Made by a program: the position numbers and the translations under genes | Shown: positions 16,991-26,095 of the stretch, in pieces | Numbering within the stretch: position 1 is the stretch's first letter | How the letters are laid out: every line of letters begins with the position of its first letter | NCBI GenBank assembly: GCA_900316415.1 | Contig: ONCV01000019.1 | Coordinates: forward strand, 1 to 64,000 | Length of the DNA stretch: 64,000 bases | Direction of reading: 5' to 3' | From: an uncultured Eubacteriales bacterium | Lineage (GTDB): Bacteria > Bacillota > Clostridia > Christensenellales > Aristaeellaceae | The notes under the pieces: generated by a model | The model's database searches: none | What the model was told of the DNA's origin: nothing | Seen by the model: only the letters and a program-made list of their open reading frames with translations

Positions 16991-18811
16991 ATGCTGATGG
17001 AATACCTGTCGACCCACCCCCTGCGGACCCTTCTGGAGAAAGAGCCGATCCGGCTCTTTCCGCCGATTTCCGACCGGGCGGCCTGGGAAGGCCTCTCCGG
17101 GAAGAAAAAGGAAAGCATCCGCCGGGCGGCGGAGAAGTATGCCGGCATGGAATACCCGATGCTGAAGGCTTCGCAGTTCCTGGCCTTTGCCCGCAGCAAC
17201 AGCCGGATCGCCTGGGAGGATCCGTATTTCACCCGGCGGCGGAAGCTGATCGCGGCGGTGACGGATGTCTGCCTGCGCAACGCGGCGGAGGATCTGGACG
17301 ACGTCGTGGACGGCGTGTGGATGATCTGCGAGGAAACCTCCTGGGTGCTGAGCGCGCACAATGTGGACGGGGACGCCTTCGAGGGCATGAAGCTGCCGGA
17401 CATCGACAATCCGGTGATCGACCTTTTTGCCGCGCAGACCGCGATGATCCTCGCCCTGATCCGGCATCTGCTGGGGGAGGAACTGGACGCGGTGTCCCCG
17501 CTGATCCGCCGGCGGATGGAGCGGGAAATGGAGCTGCGGATCCTGCAGCCCTTTGAGCGGCGGGACGATTTCTGGTGGATGGGCGTCGTCCGGAAGGATC
17601 TGAACAACTGGACCCCCTGGGTGGTTTCCAACGTGATGCTGACGGCCGTGCTGCTGGTGCGGGAGCCGGAGCGCCTGGCCCGAATCCTGACCCGGGGCTG
17701 CCGGATGCTGGACCGGTATCTGGACATCATGCCGGAGGACGGCGGCTGCGACGAGGGCGCCGCCTACTGGGGAATGGCCGGCGGCGCGCTGCTGGACTGC
17801 CTGGACCTGCTGGAGCGGGCCACCGGCGGCCGGATGGCCTTCTGGAAGGAGGAGAAGATCCGGAATATCCTGCTGTATCCCGCCCGGGTCTGGATCACGG
17901 GACGCTGGTTCGTGAATTACGCGGACTGCGACGCCGCGCCGGACATGTACGGCGAGCGGCTGCGCTTCGCCGGGCACAAAATCGGCAGCCCGGAGATGAT
18001 CGCCCTCGGTTGCCGCTATCCGGACGACGCGGACCATCTTCTGGAGGACACGCCGCAGATGTGGCGGCTGATGAACGCCCTCTTCAGCCCCGAGGAAACC
18101 CCGGAGGCGGACTGGGCGCCGCCGGCGGACAGGACCCTCGAAAGCCTGCAGATGCGCATTCTGCGGCGGGGAGAGGCCATCCTGGTCTGCAAGGGCGGGG
18201 GAAACGGGGACAACCACAACCACAACGACGTGGGGTCCTTTATGCTCTACGACCGGGGGGAGCCGGTCATCCTGGACGCGGGCAACATGACCTATACCCG
18301 GAAGACCTTCTCCCGGGAGCGGTATACGCTGTGGAACACGCGCTCCATGTATCACAATGTGCCGCTGATCGGGGACGCGGAACAGGCGGCCGGCGCGGAA
18401 TACGCCGCCCGGGATACCCGCTTCCTGCCGGACGGGCTCCAATGCGACATCGCCGGCGCCTATCCCGCGGAGGCGGGAGCGGAAAGCGCGCTGCGGTCCT
18501 TCCGCATGTCCGGGACGGGCGAGGTGACGCTGCGGGATGAAATCCGGCTGCGCCGGGCCGCGGCGGTGACCTGGGTTTTCCTGCTGCGGAACAGGCCGCA
18601 GGCGGAGGACGGCGCGGTGATCACCGGCGGATGGCGGATCGAGCCGTCCGAAAAGCTGCAGATCGGGACGGAGGAAATCCCGGTGACGGACCGGCGAATG
18701 GCAAGGAACTATTCCGGCAGCCTCTGGCGGGTCACCTTCCGGGCGGAGGAAAAGGCCGTTCACGGCGTTTCCTTCGCGATGCGGCGGCACCAAAACCTGC
18801 TACGGGATTGA
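16991..18811 (+). CDS. Heparinase II/III family protein
   Basis: This 606-aa protein has an N-terminal all-helical toroid-like part (about residues 1-350) and a C-terminal beta-sandwich beginning near LQMRILRRGEAILVCKGG. The block GNGDNHNHNDVGSFMLYDRG followed by PVILDAGNMTYTRKTFSRERY is typical of heparinase II/III-type polysaccharide lyases. No signal peptide is seen, so oligosaccharides would be degraded inside the cell. GGGAG lies 12 bases before the ATG. Together with GH105/KdgF it suggests uronate-containing glycan use. Confidence 0.85.
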   Translation: MLMEYLSTHPLRTLLEKEPIRLFPPISDRAAWEGLSGKKKESIRRAAEKYAGMEYPMLKASQFLAFARSNSRIAWEDPYFTRRRKLIAAVTDVCLRNAAEDLDDVVDGVWMICEETSWVLSAHNVDGDAFEGMKLPDIDNPVIDLFAAQTAMILALIRHLLGEELDAVSPLIRRRMEREMELRILQPFERRDDFWWMGVVRKDLNNWTPWVVSNVMLTAVLLVREPERLARILTRGCRMLDRYLDIMPEDGGCDEGAAYWGMAGGALLDCLDLLERATGGRMAFWKEEKIRNILLYPARVWITGRWFVNYADCDAAPDMYGERLRFAGHKIGSPEMIALGCRYPDDADHLLEDTPQMWRLMNALFSPEETPEADWAPPADRTLESLQMRILRRGEAILVCKGGGNGDNHNHNDVGSFMLYDRGEPVILDAGNMTYTRKTFSRERYTLWNTRSMYHNVPLIGDAEQAAGAEYAARDTRFLPDGLQCDIAGAYPAEAGAESALRSFRMSGTGEVTLRDEIRLRRAAAVTWVFLLRNRPQAEDGAVITGGWRIEPSEKLQIGTEEIPVTDRRMARNYSGSLWRVTFRAEEKAVHGVSFAMRRHQNLLRD

Positions 18812-18895
18812 TAACTGTTTCATGAAGTGCGGCACAGTTTAGGGCATATGACAGGAACCGTTATTCGGATGGACAGCTGAAGCGGTCCACCAAAA

Positions 18896-18931
18896 AACCT
18901 CCCGTCTTCGCTGAGGACGGGAGGGGTTTTT
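18896..18931. terminator. Bidirectional terminator between heparinase-like and aldo/keto reductase genes
   Basis: CCTCCCGTC (18898-18906) and GACGGGAGG (18915-18923) form a strong stem with a T run on the plus strand (18927-18931) and six T residues on the minus strand. Confidence 0.85.
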
Positions 18932-18973
18932 ATGCCGCTCATTTTCCCGGAAGGCGGCTTCCGGAGGGCGGGA

Positions 18974-20122
18974 TTACCTTGCAAACAGCTCCGCCGTTTT
19001 TTTCATGCGATCCGCCACCGGCACGCCGAAGGGGCACCGGCTCTCGCAGCCCCGGCACGCGATGCACTCGTCCGCGTGATGGGCGAGGGCCCGGTAATGC
19101 TCCCGGAGAGATTCCGGCACGTCGGGCTGCATCACCGCGAGGTCGTACAGCTTGTTCACCATGGCGATGTCGATCTCCGCGGGACAGGGCCTGCAATGGC
19201 CGCAGTAGGTGCATTCCCCGCCGGTGAACCGGTGCTCCGGCGCGCCGGCCAGCACGCTGGCATAGTCCTTTTCCCGGTCGTCCGCCGTTTCGTAGGCGAC
19301 AGCGGCGTCCACCTGCTCCTTCGTATCATAGCCGCAGAGGACCGAAGCCACTCCCGGCTTGGTCAGCGCATAATGAATCAGCTGCACCGGCGTCAGCGCA
19401 ACGCCGAAGGGAGAGCTCTCCGCGGAAAAGAGGCGGCCGCCCGCGAAGGGCTTCATGCAGGTAATTCCCACATCGTTCTGCTCGCACACCTTGTACATCT
19501 TCACGCGCACCGGATCGACGCCGTTCAGGCCTTCCGCGTACTCCGCGGCAAAATAATGCTCCAGGTCATCGGTCGGCGGCATGAGATCGAACGCGGGATT
19601 CACGCTGAACAGAATCATCTCCACAAAGCCGCTCTGCGCCGCCCGGATGGCGATCTCCGGGTTGTGCGTGGACAGGCCGATATGCCGGATCACGCCCCGG
19701 TCCTTCAGATCCATCACATAATCCAGGAAAGCACCGGGAACGCCCTTCTCCCAGTCCTCCTCCCGATCCACATAATGGATCATCCCCAGATCGACATAAT
19801 CCGTCCGCAGCCTTTTCAGCAGATCCTCAAAGGCAATCCGGCACTGGGCGACATCCCGGGTCCGCGTATACTGCCCGTTCTGATACGTGGATCCGAGATG
19901 ACCCTGAACGAACCATCCGGCCCGGTCCTCGGCAATTGCCTTTCCGATAATATCCCTGGATTTCGGATCCGGCATCCAGCAGTCCACGATGTTGACGCCC
20001 AGGGAATGCGCGTATTTCAGCAGTTCGACGGAATCCTCCTCCGGATGCCGCTCCAGCCATTCTCCGCCGAAACCCACTTCGCTGACCTGCAGATTGGTTT
20101 TTCCCAACCTTCTGTACCGCAT
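18974..20122 (-). CDS. Aldo/keto reductase with two C-terminal 4Fe-4S motifs
   Basis: This 382-aa protein begins MRYRRLGKTNLQVSEVGFGG, the standard opening of aldo/keto reductases, and keeps the DYVDLGMIHYVD and GVIRHIGLSTH strands of the TIM barrel. The catalytic Tyr/Lys region is divergent. The C-terminal about 80 residues carry CTYCGHCRPCP and CIACRGCESRCP, ferredoxin-like clusters. This domain pair is common in anaerobes, where reducing power may come through the clusters. AGGAGG lies upstream of the ATG. Confidence 0.9.
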   Translation of the reverse strand: MRYRRLGKTNLQVSEVGFGGEWLERHPEEDSVELLKYAHSLGVNIVDCWMPDPKSRDIIGKAIAEDRAGWFVQGHLGSTYQNGQYTRTRDVAQCRIAFEDLLKRLRTDYVDLGMIHYVDREEDWEKGVPGAFLDYVMDLKDRGVIRHIGLSTHNPEIAIRAAQSGFVEMILFSVNPAFDLMPPTDDLEHYFAAEYAEGLNGVDPVRVKMYKVCEQNDVGITCMKPFAGGRLFSAESSPFGVALTPVQLIHYALTKPGVASVLCGYDTKEQVDAAVAYETADDREKDYASVLAGAPEHRFTGGECTYCGHCRPCPAEIDIAMVNKLYDLAVMQPDVPESLREHYRALAHHADECIACRGCESRCPFGVPVADRMKKTAELFAR

Positions 20123-20157
20123 GCCTGTTCCTCCCGGAATGTTTTTTTCTGCCTGAA

Positions 20158-20186
20158 ATTATATCAGGGACGGATTCCGACGTCAA
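20158..20186 (-). promoter_or_regulatory. Promoter of the aldo/keto reductase gene
   Basis: On the minus strand TTGACG (20181-20186) and a perfect TATAAT (20158-20163) are 17 bases apart. Confidence 0.8.
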
Positions 20187-20240
20187 TCGGCGGCGGGTTT
20201 ACCTTCCGGAATGCCCCAAAGTCTCCCCAGGGGAACAGGG

Positions 20241-20270
20241 TTGACAGGGATCGGATTCTCAGAGTAAACT
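20241..20270 (+). promoter_or_regulatory. Promoter of the ACT-domain gene
   Basis: TTGACA (20241-20246) and TAAACT (20265-20270) are 18 bases apart. Confidence 0.6.
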
Positions 20271-20315
20271 TTGCATAGCAGGAACGGAATACGAACATGG
20301 AAGGAAGAGAAGAAT

Positions 20316-20681
20316 ATGGAATTAAAGAAAATCGATCATCAACTGACCGTCTGCAAAGTGGCGGAGATATCGGATATCCATACGGCTTCCGATTTCTATT
20401 TCATCGGGAAGACGGATGAGGAACTGTCGCTGGTGTGCAAAACCGAGGATACGCCGCAAAACACCCTCTCGCGTGAGGATGGATGGAGAGGCTTTCGGAT
20501 CCAGGGCGTTCTCGATTTTTCCCTGATCGGGATTCTGTCCAGGCTTTCCGGCATTCTCGCCGAGAACGGGATCGGCATTTTCGCTGTTTCGACCTATAAC
20601 ACGGATTATATTCTTGTGAAAGAGGAAAACTTCGGAAGAGCGCTGGAAGTGTTGGCTTCCAGGGGGTATACTATTGTATAG
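20316..20681 (+). CDS. ACT domain-containing protein
   Basis: This 121-aa protein has the arrangement of small ACT/CASTOR-like proteins: an N-terminal strand KKIDHQLTVCKV and then the region RIQGVLDFSLIGILSRLSGIL followed by GIGIFAVSTYNTDYILV. The core 'G.L..LS..L...GI.....ST...DYILV' is a ligand-binding ACT fold that usually senses amino acids. The ATG at 20316 follows GGAAGGAAGAG. The ligand and partner are unknown. Confidence 0.8.
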   Translation: MELKKIDHQLTVCKVAEISDIHTASDFYFIGKTDEELSLVCKTEDTPQNTLSREDGWRGFRIQGVLDFSLIGILSRLSGILAENGIGIFAVSTYNTDYILVKEENFGRALEVLASRGYTIV

Positions 20682-20787
20682 GTTCCCGTTCCCGGGAAGG
20701 CAGCCCTGGAAACGGATGCACGGTGAAGGAAACACGGCGATTGCGCTCGGCAGGAACCGTCGGAGCTGACGAAATGAGGTGTACCCG

Positions 20788-21606
20788 TTGATTCAGGATA
20801 TCTATCCCGACCGTTTGAACAATGTGTTCCGCGAAGCGCAGCCGAAGCCGGAGGATTTTCTGCTGCATTTCAACGCGGAGGGAATGGCCATGAAATATGA
20901 GAAGAACCGGCTTGTTTTTCCCGCGGCTTCGGATTATCCGGAGAAGACGGAAGCTCGGTACCTCTTCTCCGTATCGGGCCGGGGATTCTTTCTGGCCGGA
21001 AATCCGCCGGTCGGGACGTGGCCCCGCTGTTCCATGCGGGAGCTGCGGGAGCTGAAACTGAGCGGAAACGCGGACATCTTTGAGGCATATACCGCGTACC
21101 ATCTCTGGCAGTGGTATTCCACCAGCGTTTTCTGCGGAGCCTGCGGAGGCAGAACCGTCTTTGATCAGCGGGAACGGGCCAAGGTCTGTCCGGAATGCGG
21201 AAACCGCATCTATCCGCGGATCAATCCGGCCGTGATCGTGGGCGTCAAGAACGGGGAGCGCCTCCTCCTGACCCGATACCGGGAAGGCTTCCGGCACAAC
21301 GCGCTGATCGCGGGATTCTGCGAAATCGGGGAAACGGCGGAGGAGACGGTGCGCCGGGAGGTGATGGAAGAAGTCGGGCTGAAGGTATGCCATATCCGGT
21401 ACTACAAATCCCAGCCCTGGGGCATTGCGTCGGATCTGCTGATGGGCTTTTACTGCGAGGTGGACGGAGACGACACCATCCACCGGGACGAGAACGAGCT
21501 GAAATATGCCGAGTGGATTCCCCGGGAAGAAATTGTGCTTCAGCCTTCCGACTACAGCCTCACCAACGAAATGATGAAACGATTCCGGGACGGGGAGGAA
21601 CCATGA
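20788..21606 (+). CDS. nudC: NAD+ diphosphatase, NudC-type NUDIX hydrolase
   Basis: This 272-aa protein has a zinc ribbon (CGACGG and CPECGN, about residues 114-137), then the Nudix box GFCEIGETAEETVRREVMEEVGL, then the NudC signature SQPWGIASDLLMGF. NudC hydrolyses NAD(H) and can remove NAD caps from RNA. I place the start at TTG 20788, six bases after GAGGTG; the GTG at 20779 lies inside that ribosome site. Confidence 0.92.
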   Translation: MIQDIYPDRLNNVFREAQPKPEDFLLHFNAEGMAMKYEKNRLVFPAASDYPEKTEARYLFSVSGRGFFLAGNPPVGTWPRCSMRELRELKLSGNADIFEAYTAYHLWQWYSTSVFCGACGGRTVFDQRERAKVCPECGNRIYPRINPAVIVGVKNGERLLLTRYREGFRHNALIAGFCEIGETAEETVRREVMEEVGLKVCHIRYYKSQPWGIASDLLMGFYCEVDGDDTIHRDENELKYAEWIPREEIVLQPSDYSLTNEMMKRFRDGEEP

Positions 21607-21713
21607 TCCCGGGGGCCGAAGGGAAGAACCGCGCGGGATCAGCCGGCACTTCCCGGGATTTGTTGCAAAAAAAAACGGGCTGAGCCCGGAACAGTACAGA
21701 AGGAAGCATCGCG

Positions 21714-23900
21714 ATGAGTATTCAATTTCATGAAGAAACAGGTATCTTTTCCCTGACCACCGAGAACACCCTGTATCAGATCCGGGCGGACGCCAGCGGC
21801 GTACTGCTGCATCTGTATTACGGAAAAAAGACGGACACGGATATGAGCTACCTGATCCGGTATACGGATCGGGGCTTTTCCGGCAACCCCCATGAGCTGG
21901 CCGGCAACCGGGGCTTCTCCCTGGACACGCTGCCCCAGGAATATGCCGGCAGCGGGGTGGGGGACTATCGGCTGCCGGCCGTGCAGGTCATCAGCCCGAA
22001 CGGCAGCCGCAGCGTGGATCTCCGCTATGCGGGCCATGAAATCACCGCCGGCCGGAAGCCGCTTCCGGGGCTGCCCTTCGTGCGGGAAAGCCGGGAGACC
22101 GAAACGCTGACGATCACGCTGCGGGACCGCGTGATCGGGCTGGAGGTGCAGCTGAAGTACCATGTCTTCCCCGGGCAGGATGTTATCGTCCGCTCCGCGC
22201 GGCTGGTGAACGCGGGCGATGAGCCCCTGCTGCTGGAGAAGGCCGCGTCCGCCTGCGTGGATTTTCCCTACGGGCGATTTGACGTGATTCACTTTCACGG
22301 CCGGCACTGCATGGAACGCATTCCGGAGCGCCTTCCGCTGCCGAGGGGAATGGTTTCCTTCGGCTCCCGGCGCGGCATGAGCAGCCACCACAGCAATCCC
22401 TTCGTGATCCTGTGCGGGCGCGGCGCCACCGAGGATTTCGGCGACTGCTACGGCTGCATGCTGATGTATTCCGGAGGGCACCTGGAGGAGATGGAGGTCG
22501 ACCAGGCGGGTTCCACCCGGCTGGTGTCCGGCATCCAGCCGGACGGGTTCTCCTGGACGCTGAATGCCGGGGAAGCGTTCCAGACCCCGGAAGTCCTGCT
22601 GTCCTACAGCGCCGAAGGGCTGAACGGCCTGAGCCGGCAGTATCACGACATCATCCGGCAGCAGGTGATCGCCCCCCGCTGGCAGCAGGGCGCGCGGCCG
22701 GTGCTCATCAACAGCTGGGAAGCGGCCTATTTCGATTTCGACGCGGAAAAGATTCTGCGCTTCGCCCGCACCGCGAAGGAGCTGGGCATCGAAATGCTGG
22801 TGCTGGACGACGGCTGGTTCGGCAAGCGGGACAATGACAATTCGGGCCTGGGCGACTGGAAGGTTAACGAAAGGAAGCTGGGCTGCTCCATGAAGGAACT
22901 GTCCGATCAGATTCACGCCCTGGGCCTTCAGTTCGGCCTGTGGTTTGAGCCGGAAATGGTCAATGAGGACTCCGACCTGTACCGGGCGCATCCGGACTGG
23001 GCTCTGACCGACCCGGACCGGAGCCCCACGCTGGGACGGAACCAGCTGGTGCTGGACATGTCCCGGCAGGAGGTGGTGGACTACCTGTTCGACGCCATGT
23101 GCGCCGTGCTGGACAGCGCCCGGATCGAATATGTCAAATGGGACTTTAACCGCTCCATCTGCAACTGCTATTCCCATGCCCTCCCGGCCTCCCGGCAGGG
23201 AGAGGCGGCCCATCGCTTCATGCTGGGAACCTATCAGCTGCTGGACCGGCTGCTGACGCGCTATCCGGATCTGCTGATCGAGGGATGCTCCGGGGGCGGT
23301 GGCCGCTTCGACGCGGGCATGCTGTATTACTGCCCGCAGATCTGGTGCTCCGACGATACGGACGCGATCGAACGGCTGGAGATCCAGCGGGGCACCTCCT
23401 ACGGCTATCCGGTCAGCACCATGGGAGCCCATGTGTCCGCTTCCCCCAACCATCAGACCGGCCGGCTGACGCCGCTGCGCACCCGCGGGATTGTGGCCCA
23501 GTCCGGCACCTTCGGGTATGAGCTGAATCCGGAGGGACAGAGCGAGAGCGAACGGGAGGAGATCCGGCAGCAGATCGCGGACTACCACCGCTATGCGGAT
23601 CTGATCGCCCAGGGAAACTATTACCGGCTGAACGAGCTGGACGACGGCGGGGATTTTGTCGCCTGGATGTTTGCGGCCCGGGACGGAAGGGAAGCGCTGG
23701 TGAACCTGGTCATTTCCCACGTCCGCGCAAACGGACCCTTCCCCTTTGTGAAGCTGCGCGGACTGAAGCCCGACGCACGGTACCGCCTGGAGGGAGGCGA
23801 GCAGGTTTTCTCCGGAGCCGCGCTGATGAACGGCGGCTTCAGCTTCCCGCTGACAAGGGGCGATTATCCCGCGCACCAGCTGCATTTTACGGAGATCTGA
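21714..23900 (+). CDS. Alpha-galactosidase (GH36)
   Basis: This 728-aa enzyme has the N-terminal beta-supersandwich, the barrel opening VLINSWEAAYFDFD, the nucleophile block YVKWDFNRSICN and the acid/base block WCSDDTDAIERLEIQRGTS of GH36. It removes terminal alpha-galactosyl residues from raffinose-type sugars or galactomannan. There is no signal peptide, so it works on imported sugars. GAAGGAAG precedes the ATG. Confidence 0.93.
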   Translation: MSIQFHEETGIFSLTTENTLYQIRADASGVLLHLYYGKKTDTDMSYLIRYTDRGFSGNPHELAGNRGFSLDTLPQEYAGSGVGDYRLPAVQVISPNGSRSVDLRYAGHEITAGRKPLPGLPFVRESRETETLTITLRDRVIGLEVQLKYHVFPGQDVIVRSARLVNAGDEPLLLEKAASACVDFPYGRFDVIHFHGRHCMERIPERLPLPRGMVSFGSRRGMSSHHSNPFVILCGRGATEDFGDCYGCMLMYSGGHLEEMEVDQAGSTRLVSGIQPDGFSWTLNAGEAFQTPEVLLSYSAEGLNGLSRQYHDIIRQQVIAPRWQQGARPVLINSWEAAYFDFDAEKILRFARTAKELGIEMLVLDDGWFGKRDNDNSGLGDWKVNERKLGCSMKELSDQIHALGLQFGLWFEPEMVNEDSDLYRAHPDWALTDPDRSPTLGRNQLVLDMSRQEVVDYLFDAMCAVLDSARIEYVKWDFNRSICNCYSHALPASRQGEAAHRFMLGTYQLLDRLLTRYPDLLIEGCSGGGGRFDAGMLYYCPQIWCSDDTDAIERLEIQRGTSYGYPVSTMGAHVSASPNHQTGRLTPLRTRGIVAQSGTFGYELNPEGQSESEREEIRQQIADYHRYADLIAQGNYYRLNELDDGGDFVAWMFAARDGREALVNLVISHVRANGPFPFVKLRGLKPDARYRLEGGEQVFSGAALMNGGFSFPLTRGDYPAHQLHFTEI

Positions 23901-23967
23901 TTCCGGGAAGATCCCGCCTCCGGGCTGGAGAGCCTGCAGCCCACCAACTGCGACGCGTTTTTTGACT

Positions 23968-23999
23968 CCGCCGGGGAGGATCCGCCGGCGGTTTCTTAT
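23968..23999 (+). terminator. Probable terminator of the alpha-galactosidase gene
   Basis: CCGCCGG and CCGGCGG pair across a short loop and are followed by TTTCTTATT on the plus strand. The next gene converges from the minus strand. Confidence 0.5.
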
Positions 24000-24367
24000 T
24001 CTGCCGGATAGGCGTGCTGGGCGATATACAGCTCATACACGTTCATGATCTCCGCGTTGCCCTGCAGGTCGGCATAGATGTACACCAGGGCCCAGGTCGG
24101 CACGGGATCCGGCACGACGGGCGTGATCTGGCAGAGGATGCAATAGTTCTTGCCGGCCACCACCTGCGTGCTCAGCAGCGCCACCGGCGTGTAGACGGCG
24201 CCGTCCAGCTGCTCCAGCGCCTTGTCAAATGCTGCCTGCGCATCCTCCGGCAGCTCTCCCGCTTCCTGCACGAAAGGCGTCCATCCGCCGACCGCCGGCT
24301 CCGCATGGGCGGAAACCATTCCCAGCGCCAGCCCCAGCGCCATCATCAGAACCAATATCTTCTTCAT
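23996..24367 (-). CDS. Secreted cystatin-like small protein
   Basis: This 123-aa protein has a Sec signal peptide (cleavage near SAHAEP, residue 23). The mature part shows the three protease-contact features of cystatins: a Gly pair near the N-terminus (VGGWTP, residues 26-31), the loop QVVAG (68-72, within QVVAGKNYCILCQI) and a Pro-Trp hairpin (PVPTW, 88-92). Cystatins inhibit papain-type cysteine proteases. A strong AAGGAGG lies upstream. The assignment comes from motif spacing alone; an unrelated cystatin-fold protein is the main alternative. Confidence 0.6.
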   Translation of the reverse strand: MKKILVLMMALGLALGMVSAHAEPAVGGWTPFVQEAGELPEDAQAAFDKALEQLDGAVYTPVALLSTQVVAGKNYCILCQITPVVPDPVPTWALVYIYADLQGNAEIMNVYELYIAQHAYPAE

Positions 24368-24495
24368 TTCCTTTTCCTCCTTCTTTCGGGACCCCTGTTC
24401 CGTCCCCGGAAAAAGGGTCCTCTGTAAGGGTATACGCAGCGGGGGATTACGGTGGCAGCTGATCCGGGAAAAAATCGACGATTCCGCCGAAACGC

Positions 24496-24524
24496 TTGAC
24501 AGAAAAATCTTTCCCGATTATTGT
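24496..24524 (+). promoter_or_regulatory. Promoter of the P1 peptidase gene
   Basis: TTGACA (24496-24501) is followed 17 bases later by TATTGT (24519-24524). Confidence 0.5.
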
Positions 24525-24563
24525 TTTATACCGGGGAGGATGAAAAAAGTGGGAGATCATAAG

Positions 24564-25532
24564 ATGCGTGAGATACCTGTAACTGATGTCGGCCCTGTCT
24601 GCATCGGCCAGACGGAGAATACCGAAGCCGCTACCGGATGCACGGTATTCATTGCGCCGGAGGGGATGCGTGCCGGGCTGGATGTACGGGGCGGCGGGCC
24701 TGCCAGCCGGGAGAGTCAGCTGCTCAATCCCCTGATGGCTGCCCAGCAGATTCACGCCATCGTGCTGGCCGGCGGCAGCGCCTACGGTTTGGGTACAGCA
24801 AACGGAGTCATGCAGTATCTGGAGGAACACGGGATCGGCTATGATACGGGCTATGCCCTGGTCCCTTTGGTAGCTCAATCCGATATTTATGATCTGTCCG
24901 TGGGGGATTCCTCTGTTCGCCCCGATGCGGCCATGGGGTATGAAGCGGCCCGATTGGCGATGGAGGCTCCCAATTATCAGGATGGAAATTACGGAGCCGG
25001 ATGCGGCGCGACGGTGGGCAAGTCTGCCGGAATGGATTTCTGCATGAAGTCCGGCATCGGCAGCTATGCGATCCAGATTGGCGAACTGAAAATCGGCGCG
25101 GTCGTGGTTGTGAACGCTCTTGGAGATATTTATGACTGGCGGACAGGAACACAGATTGCCGGTATGCTGAACGAGGACAGGACCGGGCTGCGATCCACTT
25201 CGGAATACATGCGCGGCAGTTATGCAGTCATCGGGAACAAGTTCACAGGCAATACGACCATTTGCGTCGTTTTCACGAACGCCCGCTTTGACAAGGCGCA
25301 GCTTTGTAAAATCGCCGGGATGGCTCACGACGGATATGCCCGCTCCATCAACCCTGTACACACATCCGCCGATGGCGACAGCATCTACGCCGTATCCATT
25401 GGGGATATTGAAGCGGATCAGGACCTGGCGGGAATGCTGGCCGCGGAGGTTGTCAGCACGGCGATCACACGGGCCGTAACCAGCGCGGAGGGCGCCTATG
25501 GATATCCTGCCGTACGCGACCTTCATCCGTGA
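24564..25532 (+). CDS. P1 family (S58, DmpA-like) peptidase
   Basis: This 322-aa protein belongs to the DmpA/P1 family of self-processing N-terminal nucleophile aminopeptidases. It shows GGPASRESQLLNPL, then AGGSAYGLGTANGVM, then GNYGAGCGATVGK, and the processing site region GNTTICVVFTNA, where the residue after GNT would be the nucleophile. The ATG at 24564 has GGGAG eight bases upstream; the earlier ATG at 24540 touches its ribosome site. Its natural peptide substrate is unknown. Confidence 0.88.
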   Translation: MREIPVTDVGPVCIGQTENTEAATGCTVFIAPEGMRAGLDVRGGGPASRESQLLNPLMAAQQIHAIVLAGGSAYGLGTANGVMQYLEEHGIGYDTGYALVPLVAQSDIYDLSVGDSSVRPDAAMGYEAARLAMEAPNYQDGNYGAGCGATVGKSAGMDFCMKSGIGSYAIQIGELKIGAVVVVNALGDIYDWRTGTQIAGMLNEDRTGLRSTSEYMRGSYAVIGNKFTGNTTICVVFTNARFDKAQLCKIAGMAHDGYARSINPVHTSADGDSIYAVSIGDIEADQDLAGMLAAEVVSTAITRAVTSAEGAYGYPAVRDLHP

Positions 25533-25611
25533 ACAGCAACATTTTGACCGGAAAGATGTAAAATGACACGTGTGTCATTTGCATAAAAAAAGAAATCGGA
25601 GGAAATGAATA

Positions 25612-26025
25612 ATGGGTGTTCTTGGAGTGATTCTCGGTATTCTGGCGATTGTGTGCGCTTTTATTGCGACCTTCCTCTTCGGCACAACCGGCGCCATCAT
25701 CGCCGCCGTTGTGGCGGCCGCGGCGATTGTGCTGGCCGTTCTGAAACGGAAAAAGGACGGGAAGGGCGGGATTGCCGCGATCATCATCGGCACCCTTGCC
25801 ATCATTCTGGCGTTCTCCATGAGCAGCACCTGGTCGAACGCGTTTACGGAGCTGCATACAAAGGCCGTGGAGCTGAAGCCGGACGGACTGTGGGCGCAGG
25901 CTTCCGAGGACGCCAGCAGCGGCCTGGTGGGCATTCTCAACAAGCTGCCCACGGATGAAGCCAGCCTCAACACGCTGGTGGAAGAAATGAACGAGCTGAA
26001 CAATGCCATCGGAGGTCAGCAGTAA
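25612..26025 (+). CDS. Small membrane protein of unknown function
   Basis: This 137-aa protein has two hydrophobic hairpins in its first 70 residues (ILGILAIVCAFIATFLF and IIAAVVAAAAIVLAVL, then IAAIIIGTLAIILAF). A soluble C-terminal part of about 65 residues follows (WSNAFTELHTKAVEL...). The KRKKDGKGG loop between segments suggests a cytosolic side. I do not recognise a characterised family; it resembles small DUF4190-like membrane proteins in general style. GGAGG precedes the ATG. Confidence 0.7.
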   Translation: MGVLGVILGILAIVCAFIATFLFGTTGAIIAAVVAAAAIVLAVLKRKKDGKGGIAAIIIGTLAIILAFSMSSTWSNAFTELHTKAVELKPDGLWAQASEDASSGLVGILNKLPTDEASLNTLVEEMNELNNAIGGQQ

Positions 26026-26044
26026 CTGCTTCCAACACACATCA

Positions 26045-26088
26045 GCCACAGGCGGATCAGCGAAGGATGATCCGCCTGTGGCTTTTTT
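26045..26088 (+). terminator. Terminator of the small membrane protein gene
   Basis: A perfect 15-bp stem, GCCACAGGCGGATCA (26045-26059) with its complement (26068-26082), is followed by six T residues. Confidence 0.92.
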
Positions 26089-26095
26089 GGTCGCG

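Noticed and set aside
21639..23885. Long minus-strand frame opposite the GH36 gene
   Set aside because: Shadow of a well-supported alpha-galactosidase.
23901..23967. Readable frame after the GH36 stop (REDPASGLESLQPTNCDAFF)
   Set aside because: No start, ribosome site or recognisable family, and only about 30 codons; too little to call a gene remnant.
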